Part shown: positions 1-4,904 of the stretch, in pieces
Numbering within the stretch: the first letter of the stretch is position 1
Layout: the number at the start of each line of letters is the position of its first letter
Assembly (NCBI GenBank): GCA_009692275.1
Contig: SHZL01000163.1
Coordinates: 1 to 6,382 of the forward strand
DNA from: Lysobacterales bacterium
GTDB taxonomy: Bacteria; Pseudomonadota; Gammaproteobacteria; Xanthomonadales; SZUA-36
Length of the DNA: 6,382 bases
Direction: 5' to 3'
Made by a program: the position numbers and the translations under genes
The notes under the pieces: model-generated
Databases searched by the model: none
What the model was told of the DNA's origin: nothing
The model's input: only the letters and a program-made list of their open reading frames with translations

Positions 1-135
1 GGATTCGGTGATATTCAGCCCTTTGGCGATATGCGGCACCTGGCCGGTGTCGAGGCCTTGACCGGTATATTACTGATCACCTGGACCGCGTCTTTCCTGT
101 ATCTTGAAATGCAACGCAACTGGAATGTTCGTTGA
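1..135 (+). CDS. Potassium-channel pore-domain protein (C-terminal fragment)
   Basis: The gene is cut by the left edge of the window; only the last 44 residues and the TGA stop at 133-135 are present. The fragment opens with GFGDIQPFGD, which matches the end of the pore loop and selectivity filter (TxGYGD/TxGFGD) of two-transmembrane potassium channels of the Ion_trans_2 family. A hydrophobic stretch follows (roughly VEALTGILLITWTASFLYL), which fits the second pore-lining helix, then a short tail rich in Arg and Asn. The protein would sit in the inner membrane and conduct cations, probably K+. No cytoplasmic regulatory domain (RCK or cyclic-nucleotide binding) follows, because the protein stops about 12 residues after the helix. 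It converges on the downstream oxygenase gene, with 28 bases between the stop codons and no convincing terminator there. The family call is fairly safe; ion selectivity and regulation cannot be judged from a fragment. Confidence 0.75.
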   Translation, partial: GFGDIQPFGDMRHLAGVEALTGILLITWTASFLYLEMQRNWNVR

Positions 136-163
136 GCCCAACGTGTGCCCATGGGGGCTGCTT

Positions 164-907
164 TCACGGTTCCAGGTCAATGCTTTCTGACGGCCGCAAT
201 TCCAGCACCCTGGGTTCATCCCGGAATGCTGCCCAGCTGACGACCACATAACGGATGCCACTTTTGACCGGCAGTGCTTCGTGGGCATACTGGCCACCTG
301 ATGGAAAACACAGGAGGTCACCGCTGCGCGGCCGGTAGGTATAGTTGAACTGGCGAAAACTCAGCTCGCCGCCTTCGAAGTCCTCGTTGAGGTACAAAAG
401 CAGGCTCACGTCACGGTCAATAACCTTTCGCCAGTGACTTTCTGCGGCAATGAAATGATCGCTGTCGGCATGGGGTCCATACAGCCCTCCGGGTTCATAA
501 CGCAGCACCTGCGGCTTCTCAAACCAGTGGATCTGGCGGCTCGTTGCCGCGGCAACCGGTGTCCGGAAAGCGTGTCCAACTGCCCCGGTGATCGCATTTT
601 CCAGGTCGCCCTGTTCAACCTTGTCGGTGATGCGGCCGGAAATTCGTTCCCTGGAAAGGCGCGACGGCTCAGCTTCGTCCAGGCTATGCACCGCCAGCGG
701 CCTGCCGTGCTGTGATTCAAGATAGCGCACCCACTGCCTGCAGGCCTCCGGCGGCAGGTAGTTCGGTATGATATGCACACCGTGCGGCGGATTCCGCGGT
801 TCAGCCATAGAGCCACAACATGACTTGAAACGCAGCCCGCTACCGCAAAAACAGCTGTCTGTGCGCAAGGGTTTGAACAAAGGGCGAGTAATTTCTACTG
901 TGGTCAT
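164..907 (-). CDS. 2-oxoglutarate/Fe(II) oxygenase, prolyl-4-hydroxylase type, with SEC-C motif
   Basis: A 247-residue protein. Residues 19-33 (CFCGSGLRFKSCCGS) are a SEC-C-type motif with Cys19, Cys21, Cys30 and Cys31, a small zinc-binding module also found at the end of SecA. From about residue 40 the sequence fits the double-stranded beta-helix fold of P4H-like dioxygenases: His146-x-Asp148 in YGPHADSDHF and distal His209 (AHEALPV) are the expected iron ligands, and Arg219 (SGIRYVVVSW) is the expected 2-oxoglutarate anchor. LLLYLNEDFEGGELSF (169-184) is also typical. Such enzymes hydroxylate a protein or small molecule while decarboxylating 2-oxoglutarate; the substrate here is unknown. 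There is no signal peptide, so it is probably cytoplasmic. The start at 907 is supported by an AGGAA-type ribosome site at 917-921, 9 bases upstream. It is divergent from the phosphatase gene, with a palindromic element between them. All catalytic residues are present, so activity is likely. Confidence 0.88.
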   Translation of the reverse strand: MTTVEITRPLFKPLRTDSCFCGSGLRFKSCCGSMAEPRNPPHGVHIIPNYLPPEACRQWVRYLESQHGRPLAVHSLDEAEPSRLSRERISGRITDKVEQGDLENAITGAVGHAFRTPVAAATSRQIHWFEKPQVLRYEPGGLYGPHADSDHFIAAESHWRKVIDRDVSLLLYLNEDFEGGELSFRQFNYTYRPRSGDLLCFPSGGQYAHEALPVKSGIRYVVVSWAAFRDEPRVLELRPSESIDLEP

Positions 908-940
908 TGATTGATGTTCCTGCGTTCAGGCAGAAGCATT

Positions 941-967
941 AAGGAGCCTCTGATCTATTATGCGCGG
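941..967 (+). repeat. Left terminal inverted repeat of the element
   Basis: This 27-bp arm matches the reverse complement of 1191-1217 at 24 positions. The three differences are at arm positions 16, 20 and 24 (T/C, A/G and G/A), all transitions. It begins 33 bases upstream of the oxygenase start codon. Confidence 0.8.
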
Positions 968-985
968 AGCGCGTTTCTACCGCAA
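957..985 (-). promoter_or_regulatory. Candidate sigma-70 promoter for the oxygenase gene, inside the left end of the element
   Basis: On the - strand, TTGCGG (980-985) and CATAAT (957-962) lie 17 bases apart, the ideal spacing. The -10 box matches TATAAT in five of six positions; the -35 box is weak. It points at the oxygenase start about 50 bases away. The -10 box lies inside the left terminal inverted repeat and the -35 box at the edge of an internal hairpin arm, so the insertion may supply the promoter. This is pattern matching only. Confidence 0.35.
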
Positions 986-1070
986 AAGCCGCAGATCGTG
1001 CGGAGCGAGTCGCGTGACAATAGCACCGCTACGGCCGAGGCGCGCCACGTGCGAGATGCGGCTTTTGCGG
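980..1070. repeat. Internal perfect 14-bp inverted repeat of the element
   Basis: CCGCAAAAGCCGCA at 980-993 is exactly reverse-complementary to 1057-1070, separated by 63 GC-rich bases. It would form a stem nested inside the terminal-repeat stem. Confidence 0.75.
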
Positions 1071-1095
1071 CGAAACCCGGACGGGACGGGCCTTT

Positions 1096-1175
1096 GCGGG
1101 CGCTCCGCCCCGTTCCGGCTCGTTTATTTGGAATAACCAAACCGCACTCGCCCGAGCCGGACCGGAGCATCCCGC
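1096..1175. repeat. Internal bulged hairpin of the element with a small apical stem-loop
   Basis: Three paired blocks are in register: GCGGG (1096-1100) with CCCGC (1171-1175), GCTCCG (1102-1107) with CGGAGC (1163-1168), and CCGGCTCG (1115-1122) with CGAGCCGG (1153-1160). Within the loop, TTTGG-AATAA-CCAAA (1127-1141) forms a further stem-loop. The nested pairing supports selection for, or an origin from, a folded nucleic-acid structure. Confidence 0.65.
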
Positions 1176-1190
1176 AAAGACTCGTCGCGC

Positions 1191-1217
1191 CCGTGCACAA
1201 TGGATCAGAGGCTCCTT
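1191..1217 (-). repeat. Right terminal inverted repeat of the element
   Basis: This is the partner of 941-967, ending GATCAGAGGCTCCTT on the + strand. It lies 104 bases upstream of the chosen start of the phosphatase gene. Confidence 0.8.
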
Positions 1218-1321
1218 GAGCAATCGCCCGCTTGGCTGAAGAGTTCTTTCACGCGCGTGCACCCGGATTCAACGCGGTTGATCTCAAATACATTAAACTT
1301 TGCTCTGGACTGTCCATAAGA

Positions 1322-2590
1322 ATGAACATGAGACCAATGCACACAGAACTGTCCAGGGAATCCTTGCTGCGAATCCTGGAAGTAAGCCACAAACTTGCAG
1401 AGTCGTTTGACCTCGTGCAATTGCTGACCGAGATTGTTGAGGCGGGTAAAGATGTGCTGCTGGCCGAGCGCGGAAGCCTTTGGCTATACCACCCGCAAAG
1501 CCGCGAACTCGAGCTGAAAGTTCCCAGCGACGGCCCACCCATACGCATACTGGCTGGCCAGGGCCTGGTCGGTGAATGCCTGGAAAGAAGACAGGTGATA
1601 AACGTGCCTGAAGCCTATTCGGACCCACGATTCAACCAGGCCATAGACCTCATCACGGGGTTTCGAACCCGTTCCGTTCTCAGCATTCCTCTGCTGGGCC
1701 GTCAGGGTGAACCGGTTGGGGTGATGCAGCTACTGAACAAGCAAGGGGGAGTGTTTGAGCAAAATGATGAACTTTTAGCCATATCCCTTGCTGCCCAGTG
1801 TGCGGTTGCGTTGCAGCGCACACAACTGACCGAAGAACTTTTCCTGAAGGAACGCCTGGACGAAGAAGTGTCGCTGGCGCGGGAAATCCAGATGGGCACG
1901 CTGCCCAGCTTGATGCCGCTGGTTCCCGGCTACGACCTGCATGGGGAGTTTCGGCCTGCTGACCAGACGGGCGGGGACATGTTCGACCTCGTTGTGCTGG
2001 GGGATCAACTGTTCATTTTGTTAGGGGATGCGACCGGTCATGGAATTGGCGCGGCCCTGTCAGCAACCCAGATGCAGGCGATGTTGCGCGTGGCGTTCAG
2101 GTGCGGAGCGGGGCTCGCGGAAGCCTACCGCCACGTCAATAACCAGCTTGCGGAGGACTTGCCGGAAGACCGTTTCCTCACGGCCTTCGTGGGTTTTCTT
2201 GACCCCGCCCGGCACGAAGTAAAGTTTTTTTCCGGAGGGCAGGGGCCGTTATTGCATTTCCATGCGGCTGGCAAGCAGTGCGAATGGCTGAAACCGACAC
2301 ATTTCCCGGTGGGAATCCTGCCCCTGGATGACCCCGGCGCAGCCAGCACGATCCACATGGAGCAGGGCGATGTATTGGTGCTGCTTTCGGACGGAATTTA
2401 TGAGTTTGCCAATGACCAGGGTGCGCAGTTTGGCGAAGAAGGTGTCCGGCAATTGCTATTGCATCACCACCATTTGCCCATGGCTGAATTGTGCAGGCAA
2501 CTACTCCAGGCCGTATTCCGTTTTGCTGGCGATGCGAAGCAGGCGGATGATATAACCGTGGTCCTGGTGCGCCGACTTGGGGCAGCATAG
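1322..2590 (+). CDS. GAF-domain SpoIIE/PP2C-type serine phosphatase (RsbU-like)
   Basis: A 422-residue cytoplasmic regulator. Residues about 28-166 form a GAF sensor domain (from LVQLLTEIVEAGKDVLLAER to the LGRQGEPVGVMQLLNK strand). A short helical linker with LAREIQMGTLPS (185-196), typical just before RsbU-type catalytic domains, follows. Residues about 200-418 are the SpoIIE/PP2C phosphatase, with metal-binding Asp219 (TGGDMFDL), Asp236 (GDATGHGIGAAL), Asp357 (LLSDGIYE) and Asp409/410 (ADDITVVLVR). Its role should be to dephosphorylate the STAS protein encoded two genes downstream, under control of a ligand or partner sensed by GAF. I chose ATG 1322; a TTG at 1232 would add 30 residues with no domain value, and ATGs at 1328 and 1337 are also possible because no start has a strong ribosome site. 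The 104 bases between the palindromic element and 1322 contain no promoter I would defend. It ends 74 bases before the kinase gene. Confidence 0.92.
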   Translation: MNMRPMHTELSRESLLRILEVSHKLAESFDLVQLLTEIVEAGKDVLLAERGSLWLYHPQSRELELKVPSDGPPIRILAGQGLVGECLERRQVINVPEAYSDPRFNQAIDLITGFRTRSVLSIPLLGRQGEPVGVMQLLNKQGGVFEQNDELLAISLAAQCAVALQRTQLTEELFLKERLDEEVSLAREIQMGTLPSLMPLVPGYDLHGEFRPADQTGGDMFDLVVLGDQLFILLGDATGHGIGAALSATQMQAMLRVAFRCGAGLAEAYRHVNNQLAEDLPEDRFLTAFVGFLDPARHEVKFFSGGQGPLLHFHAAGKQCEWLKPTHFPVGILPLDDPGAASTIHMEQGDVLVLLSDGIYEFANDQGAQFGEEGVRQLLLHHHHLPMAELCRQLLQAVFRFAGDAKQADDITVVLVRRLGAA

Positions 2591-2609
2591 AGTGATCGCA
2601 TTGGGTAAA

Positions 2610-2632
2610 CGGGGTCGCGAGTCCCGATTTTT
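2610..2632 (+). terminator. Weak hairpin with T-run between the phosphatase and kinase genes
   Basis: CGGGGT (2610-2615) can pair with GTCCCG (2621-2626), four Watson-Crick pairs plus two G-U pairs, around a CGCGA loop. ATTTTT follows at 2627-2632. It could be a leaky terminator or attenuator lowering kinase and antagonist expression relative to the phosphatase. The stem is short, so it may be chance. Confidence 0.3.
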
Positions 2633-2664
2633 CGACGTTTAACAGCGCTTATTGAGGCAGGTAG

Positions 2665-3072
2665 ATGAAAAAATTCTTTGCACGGAGTTTCGACCAAATA
2701 GCCCCGATTGTAGATGCAACCGACCATTTCTTTAAGGAGCGGAATATCGATCCATCCTTGCGGACTTCGGTGGATCTGTGCATTGAAGAGCTGTTTGTGA
2801 ACATGGTTAACTACAATACGGAAACACAGCGTGAAATCCTGCTGGAAATGGAACCTGTAAACGGCGGAATCGAAGTCAGCCTGACCGACTACGACGTTGA
2901 GCGTTTCGATCCGACCACACCACGGGACATCAACATTGATGCGCCTTTGACAGAGCGTACCCAGGGGGGGCTCGGCGTGTACCTGGTACTTAAAATGGTC
3001 GATTCGATCCATTACGAATATCACGACCGGCAAAGCAAAATTACCTTTCAGATCAAGCGGGGCAAAATCTGA
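2665..3072 (+). CDS. HATPase anti-sigma-type serine kinase (RsbW/SpoIIAB-like)
   Basis: A 135-residue protein of the length usual for RsbW-type kinases (HATPase_c_2). The N-box is seen at residues 41-50 (EELFVNMVNY, with Glu41/42, Asn46 and Asn49), and the G2-type glycine loop at 101-104 (GGLG) followed by VYLVLKMVDSIHYEY. The expected job is to bind ATP and phosphorylate the STAS antagonist encoded next to it, or to bind a target protein when the antagonist is phosphorylated. One oddity: the segment where family members usually read D-x-G-x-x-FDP is here LTDYDVERFDP (73-83), so FDP is kept but the glycine is absent. A GAGGCAG ribosome site (2654-2660) supports ATG 2665. The stop overlaps the next start by one base, which implies translational coupling. 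The cellular target is not evident from the sequence. Confidence 0.88.
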   Translation: MKKFFARSFDQIAPIVDATDHFFKERNIDPSLRTSVDLCIEELFVNMVNYNTETQREILLEMEPVNGGIEVSLTDYDVERFDPTTPRDINIDAPLTERTQGGLGVYLVLKMVDSIHYEYHDRQSKITFQIKRGKI

Positions 3073-3368
3073 TGTTTAGTATCGATTTCAATGATCTAGG
3101 GCAGGTGGCGATGACTGGCCGTCTGGATGCGGCGCAGGCAGCCACCGCGCAGGCGTTCCTGGACCAGGTTTCCGGGGAATGCATTTTGAACCTGGCTGAG
3201 CTTGAGTACATGTCCAGCGCCGGCCTGGGCGTCTTACTGAAGACGCACAAACGGTTGATGTCAGGTAGTTCCGGGCTCAAGCTGGTTAATGTGAACAGTC
3301 ACATCAACGATATCTTTCGCTACTCGGGATTTGATAAATTATTTGATATCAGTCTTTTGCAGAAATAA
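3072..3368 (+). CDS. STAS-domain anti-sigma factor antagonist (RsbV/SpoIIAA-like)
   Basis: A 98-residue single STAS domain, the usual length for RsbV-type antagonists. The phosphorylation loop is LEYMSSAGLGVLL (44-56). By alignment to the DSTGLG/DSSGLG loop of RsbV and SpoIIAA, Ser49 is the likely phosphoacceptor, with Ser48 adjacent in place of the common Asp. Gly51 and Gly53 of the loop are present, and the C-terminal half (LKLVNVNSHINDIFRYSGFDKLFDI) is typical of the fold. Unphosphorylated protein should bind the kinase; phosphorylated protein should release it; the GAF phosphatase should reset it. The start ATG shares its A with the TGA stop of the kinase gene, so the pair is translationally coupled and probably made in fixed ratio. 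Stop TAA at 3366-3368. An 85-base gap then separates it from the ECF sigma gene. Confidence 0.92.
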   Translation: MFSIDFNDLGQVAMTGRLDAAQAATAQAFLDQVSGECILNLAELEYMSSAGLGVLLKTHKRLMSGSSGLKLVNVNSHINDIFRYSGFDKLFDISLLQK

Positions 3369-3425
3369 CTGAATGTGTTTCTGACGAGATTTCACAGGTG
3401 TTGCATGCCAGTTCCAGAGTTCCCG

Positions 3426-3454
3426 CCAACTTTTCGATTGATTGCCTGTAGTTA
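3426..3454 (+). promoter_or_regulatory. ECF-type bipartite promoter motif, copy 1 (before the sigma gene)
   Basis: CCAACTTTT (3426-3434), 12 bases, then TGTAGTTA (3447-3454). The same two boxes with the same spacing occur at 4800-4828. Seven bases downstream the match resumes with AAGAG in both copies (3460-3464 and 4834-4838). AACTT is the hallmark of many ECF -35 elements; CCAACTT plus 16 bases puts TAGTT in the -10 place. Autoregulation by the adjacent ECF sigma is the natural inference. The last base is the A of the best sigma start codon, so a transcript started here would lack that codon. Confidence 0.55.
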
Positions 3455-3993
3455 TGGATAAGAGTCGGGATCATGAACTCGTCTTGCGATGCAGACGTGG
3501 TGACCGTCAGGCGCTCGGGGAGCTGATAAAGGAATATGAGCGGCCAATTTACAACGCAGCTTTTCGCATCCTCGGTAACCCCGATGATGCGGCGGATGTA
3601 ACCCAAACCGTATTCATGAAAGTGTTTGAAAGAATTGATCAGTACAACCCGGAATACAAATTTTTCAGTTGGATCTACCGGATAGCCATTAATGAATCCA
3701 TCAATCAACGAAACCGGAGCAAGGATCTGCAATCCTACGAGGATGAGCATGCTGCAGTTGGATCCGACCCGGAAGACTCAATTGATGCACAGAAACTGTC
3801 CGATATCATTCAGGCCGGTCTCATGGAATTGCAGGAAGATTACCGGGTGGTCGTGGTGTTGAGGCACTTTTCCGAAATGAGCTACCACGACATCAGCGGA
3901 ATCCTCAGCATCCCCGAAAAGACCGTGAAATCAAGACTTTATTCTGCCCGTCAGCTGATGAAAGCCCGCTTGACGGGACAGGGGGTAATGTAA
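3454..3993 (+). CDS. ECF-family RNA polymerase sigma factor (RpoE-like)
   Basis: A 179-residue protein with only sigma regions 2 and 4, the ECF layout. Region 2 spans about 8-88: HELVLRCRRGDRQALGELIKEY, then DAADVTQTVFMKVFERID (region 2.2, core binding) and FFSWIYRIAINESINQRNR (70-88, regions 2.3-2.4, -10 recognition). A variable linker follows. Region 4 spans about 127-173, with the helix-turn-helix MSYHDISGILSIPEKTVKSRLYSAR (-35 recognition). It should direct RNA polymerase to a small envelope or stress regulon. The start chosen is ATG 3454; a TTG at 3442 would add four residues, and neither has a clear ribosome site. A bipartite promoter-like motif runs right up to this ATG. The anti-sigma gene starts 2 bases after the TAA stop, the usual sigma/anti-sigma arrangement. 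It may also be reached by read-through from the STAS gene upstream. Confidence 0.92.
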   Translation: MDKSRDHELVLRCRRGDRQALGELIKEYERPIYNAAFRILGNPDDAADVTQTVFMKVFERIDQYNPEYKFFSWIYRIAINESINQRNRSKDLQSYEDEHAAVGSDPEDSIDAQKLSDIIQAGLMELQEDYRVVVVLRHFSEMSYHDISGILSIPEKTVKSRLYSARQLMKARLTGQGVM

Positions 3994-3995
3994 CC

Positions 3996-4754
3996 ATGTT
4001 GAATGAACGAATCATTGATCTCATCCAGGCCGATGTCGATGGCGAGCTGGCGGCTCACGACCGGGCTGAACTTTCCCGCGAGTTGTTGCAGTCCCAGGAA
4101 GCCAGGAAGTTCCGGGACGATATGGTCCGAATCAATGAGTTGATGGCATCGATACCCAGCCTCGATCCACCCGCCGGTTTGCAGAACAAGATTGCCAATG
4201 CGATCAAACTGCCCAAGCGCGCCCAGTTGCCGGCACGCTCGTCGCGTTGGTTCCAGCCCGCGGGCTATGGGCTCTCGTTGGCGGCCGGTTTGCTGATGGG
4301 TGTAGGCATTGCCCAGTTTAGTACAAAAGATACGCAGGACTTGTCTGCCGTGGTCGGAACCATGATGAGCCATACGGAGGTTCAGCAGGGTTCCGCGGGT
4401 GAATCACTGGCAGTCAGCCTGGATTATGTTCAGGGGAACATCAAGCGGAGCTACCTTGACCAGGCGCTGGCACTTGAATTTGACCTCAAATCGGTAGAGC
4501 CTGTTGAAATTACGATTGATTTGAGCAGCACTGGATTGCGTTTTGGCGGCTTTGCCGACCAGGAGCGCGCGGCAGCTGTTGAAAAATTTGAGGTTTCCAA
4601 TGGAAAGGTGCACTTAGTGAGCAGTGGTAATCAGCAATACGTGTTGTTCCTGCGCAACGAGCCGGAAGGCGCTACGGGCTTGCAGGACATCGGGATATCA
4701 TTGGCTCAGCACGGGACGGATATTTTCCAGGGGGAATTGGATTCCGGGCAGTGA
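3996..4754 (+). CDS. Single-pass membrane anti-sigma factor, cognate to the upstream ECF sigma
   Basis: A 252-residue protein. Residues 1-60 are a charged, helical cytoplasmic segment (LIQADVDGELAAHDRAELSRELL, then EARKFRDDMVRINELMASIPSLDPP) of the kind that wraps ECF sigma factors. Residues about 90-107 (GYGLSLAAGLLMGVGIAQ) form one transmembrane helix after a basic stretch (KRAQLPARSSR), so the N-terminus is inside and residues 108-252 lie in the periplasm. That part looks beta-rich and could sense envelope state. There is no cysteine in the protein, so it is not a zinc-binding (HxxxCxxC) anti-sigma factor; release probably depends on regulated proteolysis or binding. The assignment rests on position (2 bases after the sigma stop), topology and the N-terminal character. 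A GGGGG run (3981-3985) is a plausible ribosome site. No close family was recognised for the periplasmic domain. Confidence 0.82.
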   Translation: MLNERIIDLIQADVDGELAAHDRAELSRELLQSQEARKFRDDMVRINELMASIPSLDPPAGLQNKIANAIKLPKRAQLPARSSRWFQPAGYGLSLAAGLLMGVGIAQFSTKDTQDLSAVVGTMMSHTEVQQGSAGESLAVSLDYVQGNIKRSYLDQALALEFDLKSVEPVEITIDLSSTGLRFGGFADQERAAAVEKFEVSNGKVHLVSSGNQQYVLFLRNEPEGATGLQDIGISLAQHGTDIFQGELDSGQ

Positions 4755-4799
4755 AGAAAGGGGCTGTGCAGGCCGTTGGATGCCCGCCTGAATGGCGCA

Positions 4800-4828
4800 C
4801 CAACTTTTTTGCAGTTTTGTTGTAGTTA
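4800..4828 (+). promoter_or_regulatory. ECF-type bipartite promoter motif, copy 2 (before the DKS-repeat gene)
   Basis: CCAACTTTT (4800-4808), 12 bases, TGTAGTTA (4821-4828), identical in both boxes and in spacing to 3426-3454. Transcription would start near 4833, leaving a leader of about 70 bases before the gene at 4905, a reasonable geometry. It lies in the 150-base gap after the anti-sigma gene, in which I see no strong terminator. The shared motif ties this small gene to the ECF regulon. Confidence 0.6.
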
Positions 4829-4894
4829 GTCACAAGAGGCTGAGTTCCGGGAAATAGCGCCTCCATGGCGGCGAACACAGTTTGGCAACATACC

Positions 4895-4900
4895 AAGGAG
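4895..4900 (+). promoter_or_regulatory. Strong ribosome binding site (AAGGAG) of the DKS-repeat gene
   Basis: AAGGAG lies 4 bases before ATG 4905 and 7 bases before the next in-frame ATG at 4908. The spacing slightly favours 4908 as the true start; the difference is one residue. It is the clearest Shine-Dalgarno site in the window and argues that this odd gene is translated. Confidence 0.7.
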
Positions 4901-4904
4901 TAAC

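Larger units (their letters stand above)
941..1217. mobile_element. MITE-like palindromic element, 277 bp, no coding capacity
   Basis: The two ends are inverted copies: 941-967 and 1191-1217 match at 24 of 27 positions when one is reverse-complemented, both starting AAGGAGCCTCTGATC. No credible gene lies inside; the frames that cross it have no domain-like sequence. The interior is GC-rich and holds two further inverted repeats (980-1070 and 1096-1175). If the true tips are GGAGCC (943) and GGCTCC (1215), the flanking tetranucleotides are TTAA (939-942) and TTGA (1216-1219). That is close to a 4-bp target duplication of the YTAR kind used by IS5-family elements, with one mismatch. A non-autonomous, IS5-related miniature transposon is my preferred reading. 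A large structured intergenic repeat of another origin is the alternative. It occupies most of the gap between two divergent genes. Confidence 0.72.

Noticed and set aside
135..163. Bidirectional terminator between the channel and oxygenase genes
   Set aside because: Only a five-pair AGCCC/GGGCT stem with a long loop and no T-run is visible; too weak to call.
911..1219. Possible small gene of 102 codons across the palindromic element
   Set aside because: It lies almost entirely within inverted-repeat sequence, shows no domain or hydrophobic pattern, and - strand frames of similar length exist there for the same compositional reason.
1232..1321. Upstream TTG start for the GAF phosphatase
   Set aside because: The extra 30 residues add nothing to the GAF domain and there is no ribosome site; ATG 1322 is preferred, though not proven.
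1294..1322. Third copy of the ECF-type motif before the GAF phosphatase (AAACTTT near 1295-1301)
   Set aside because: The -35-like part is partly similar, but only three of eight bases match at the -10 position.
2464..3033. 189-codon - strand frame opposite the kinase gene
   Set aside because: It is a shadow of the kinase frame, which has clear HATPase motifs, a ribosome site and overlap coupling with the STAS gene.
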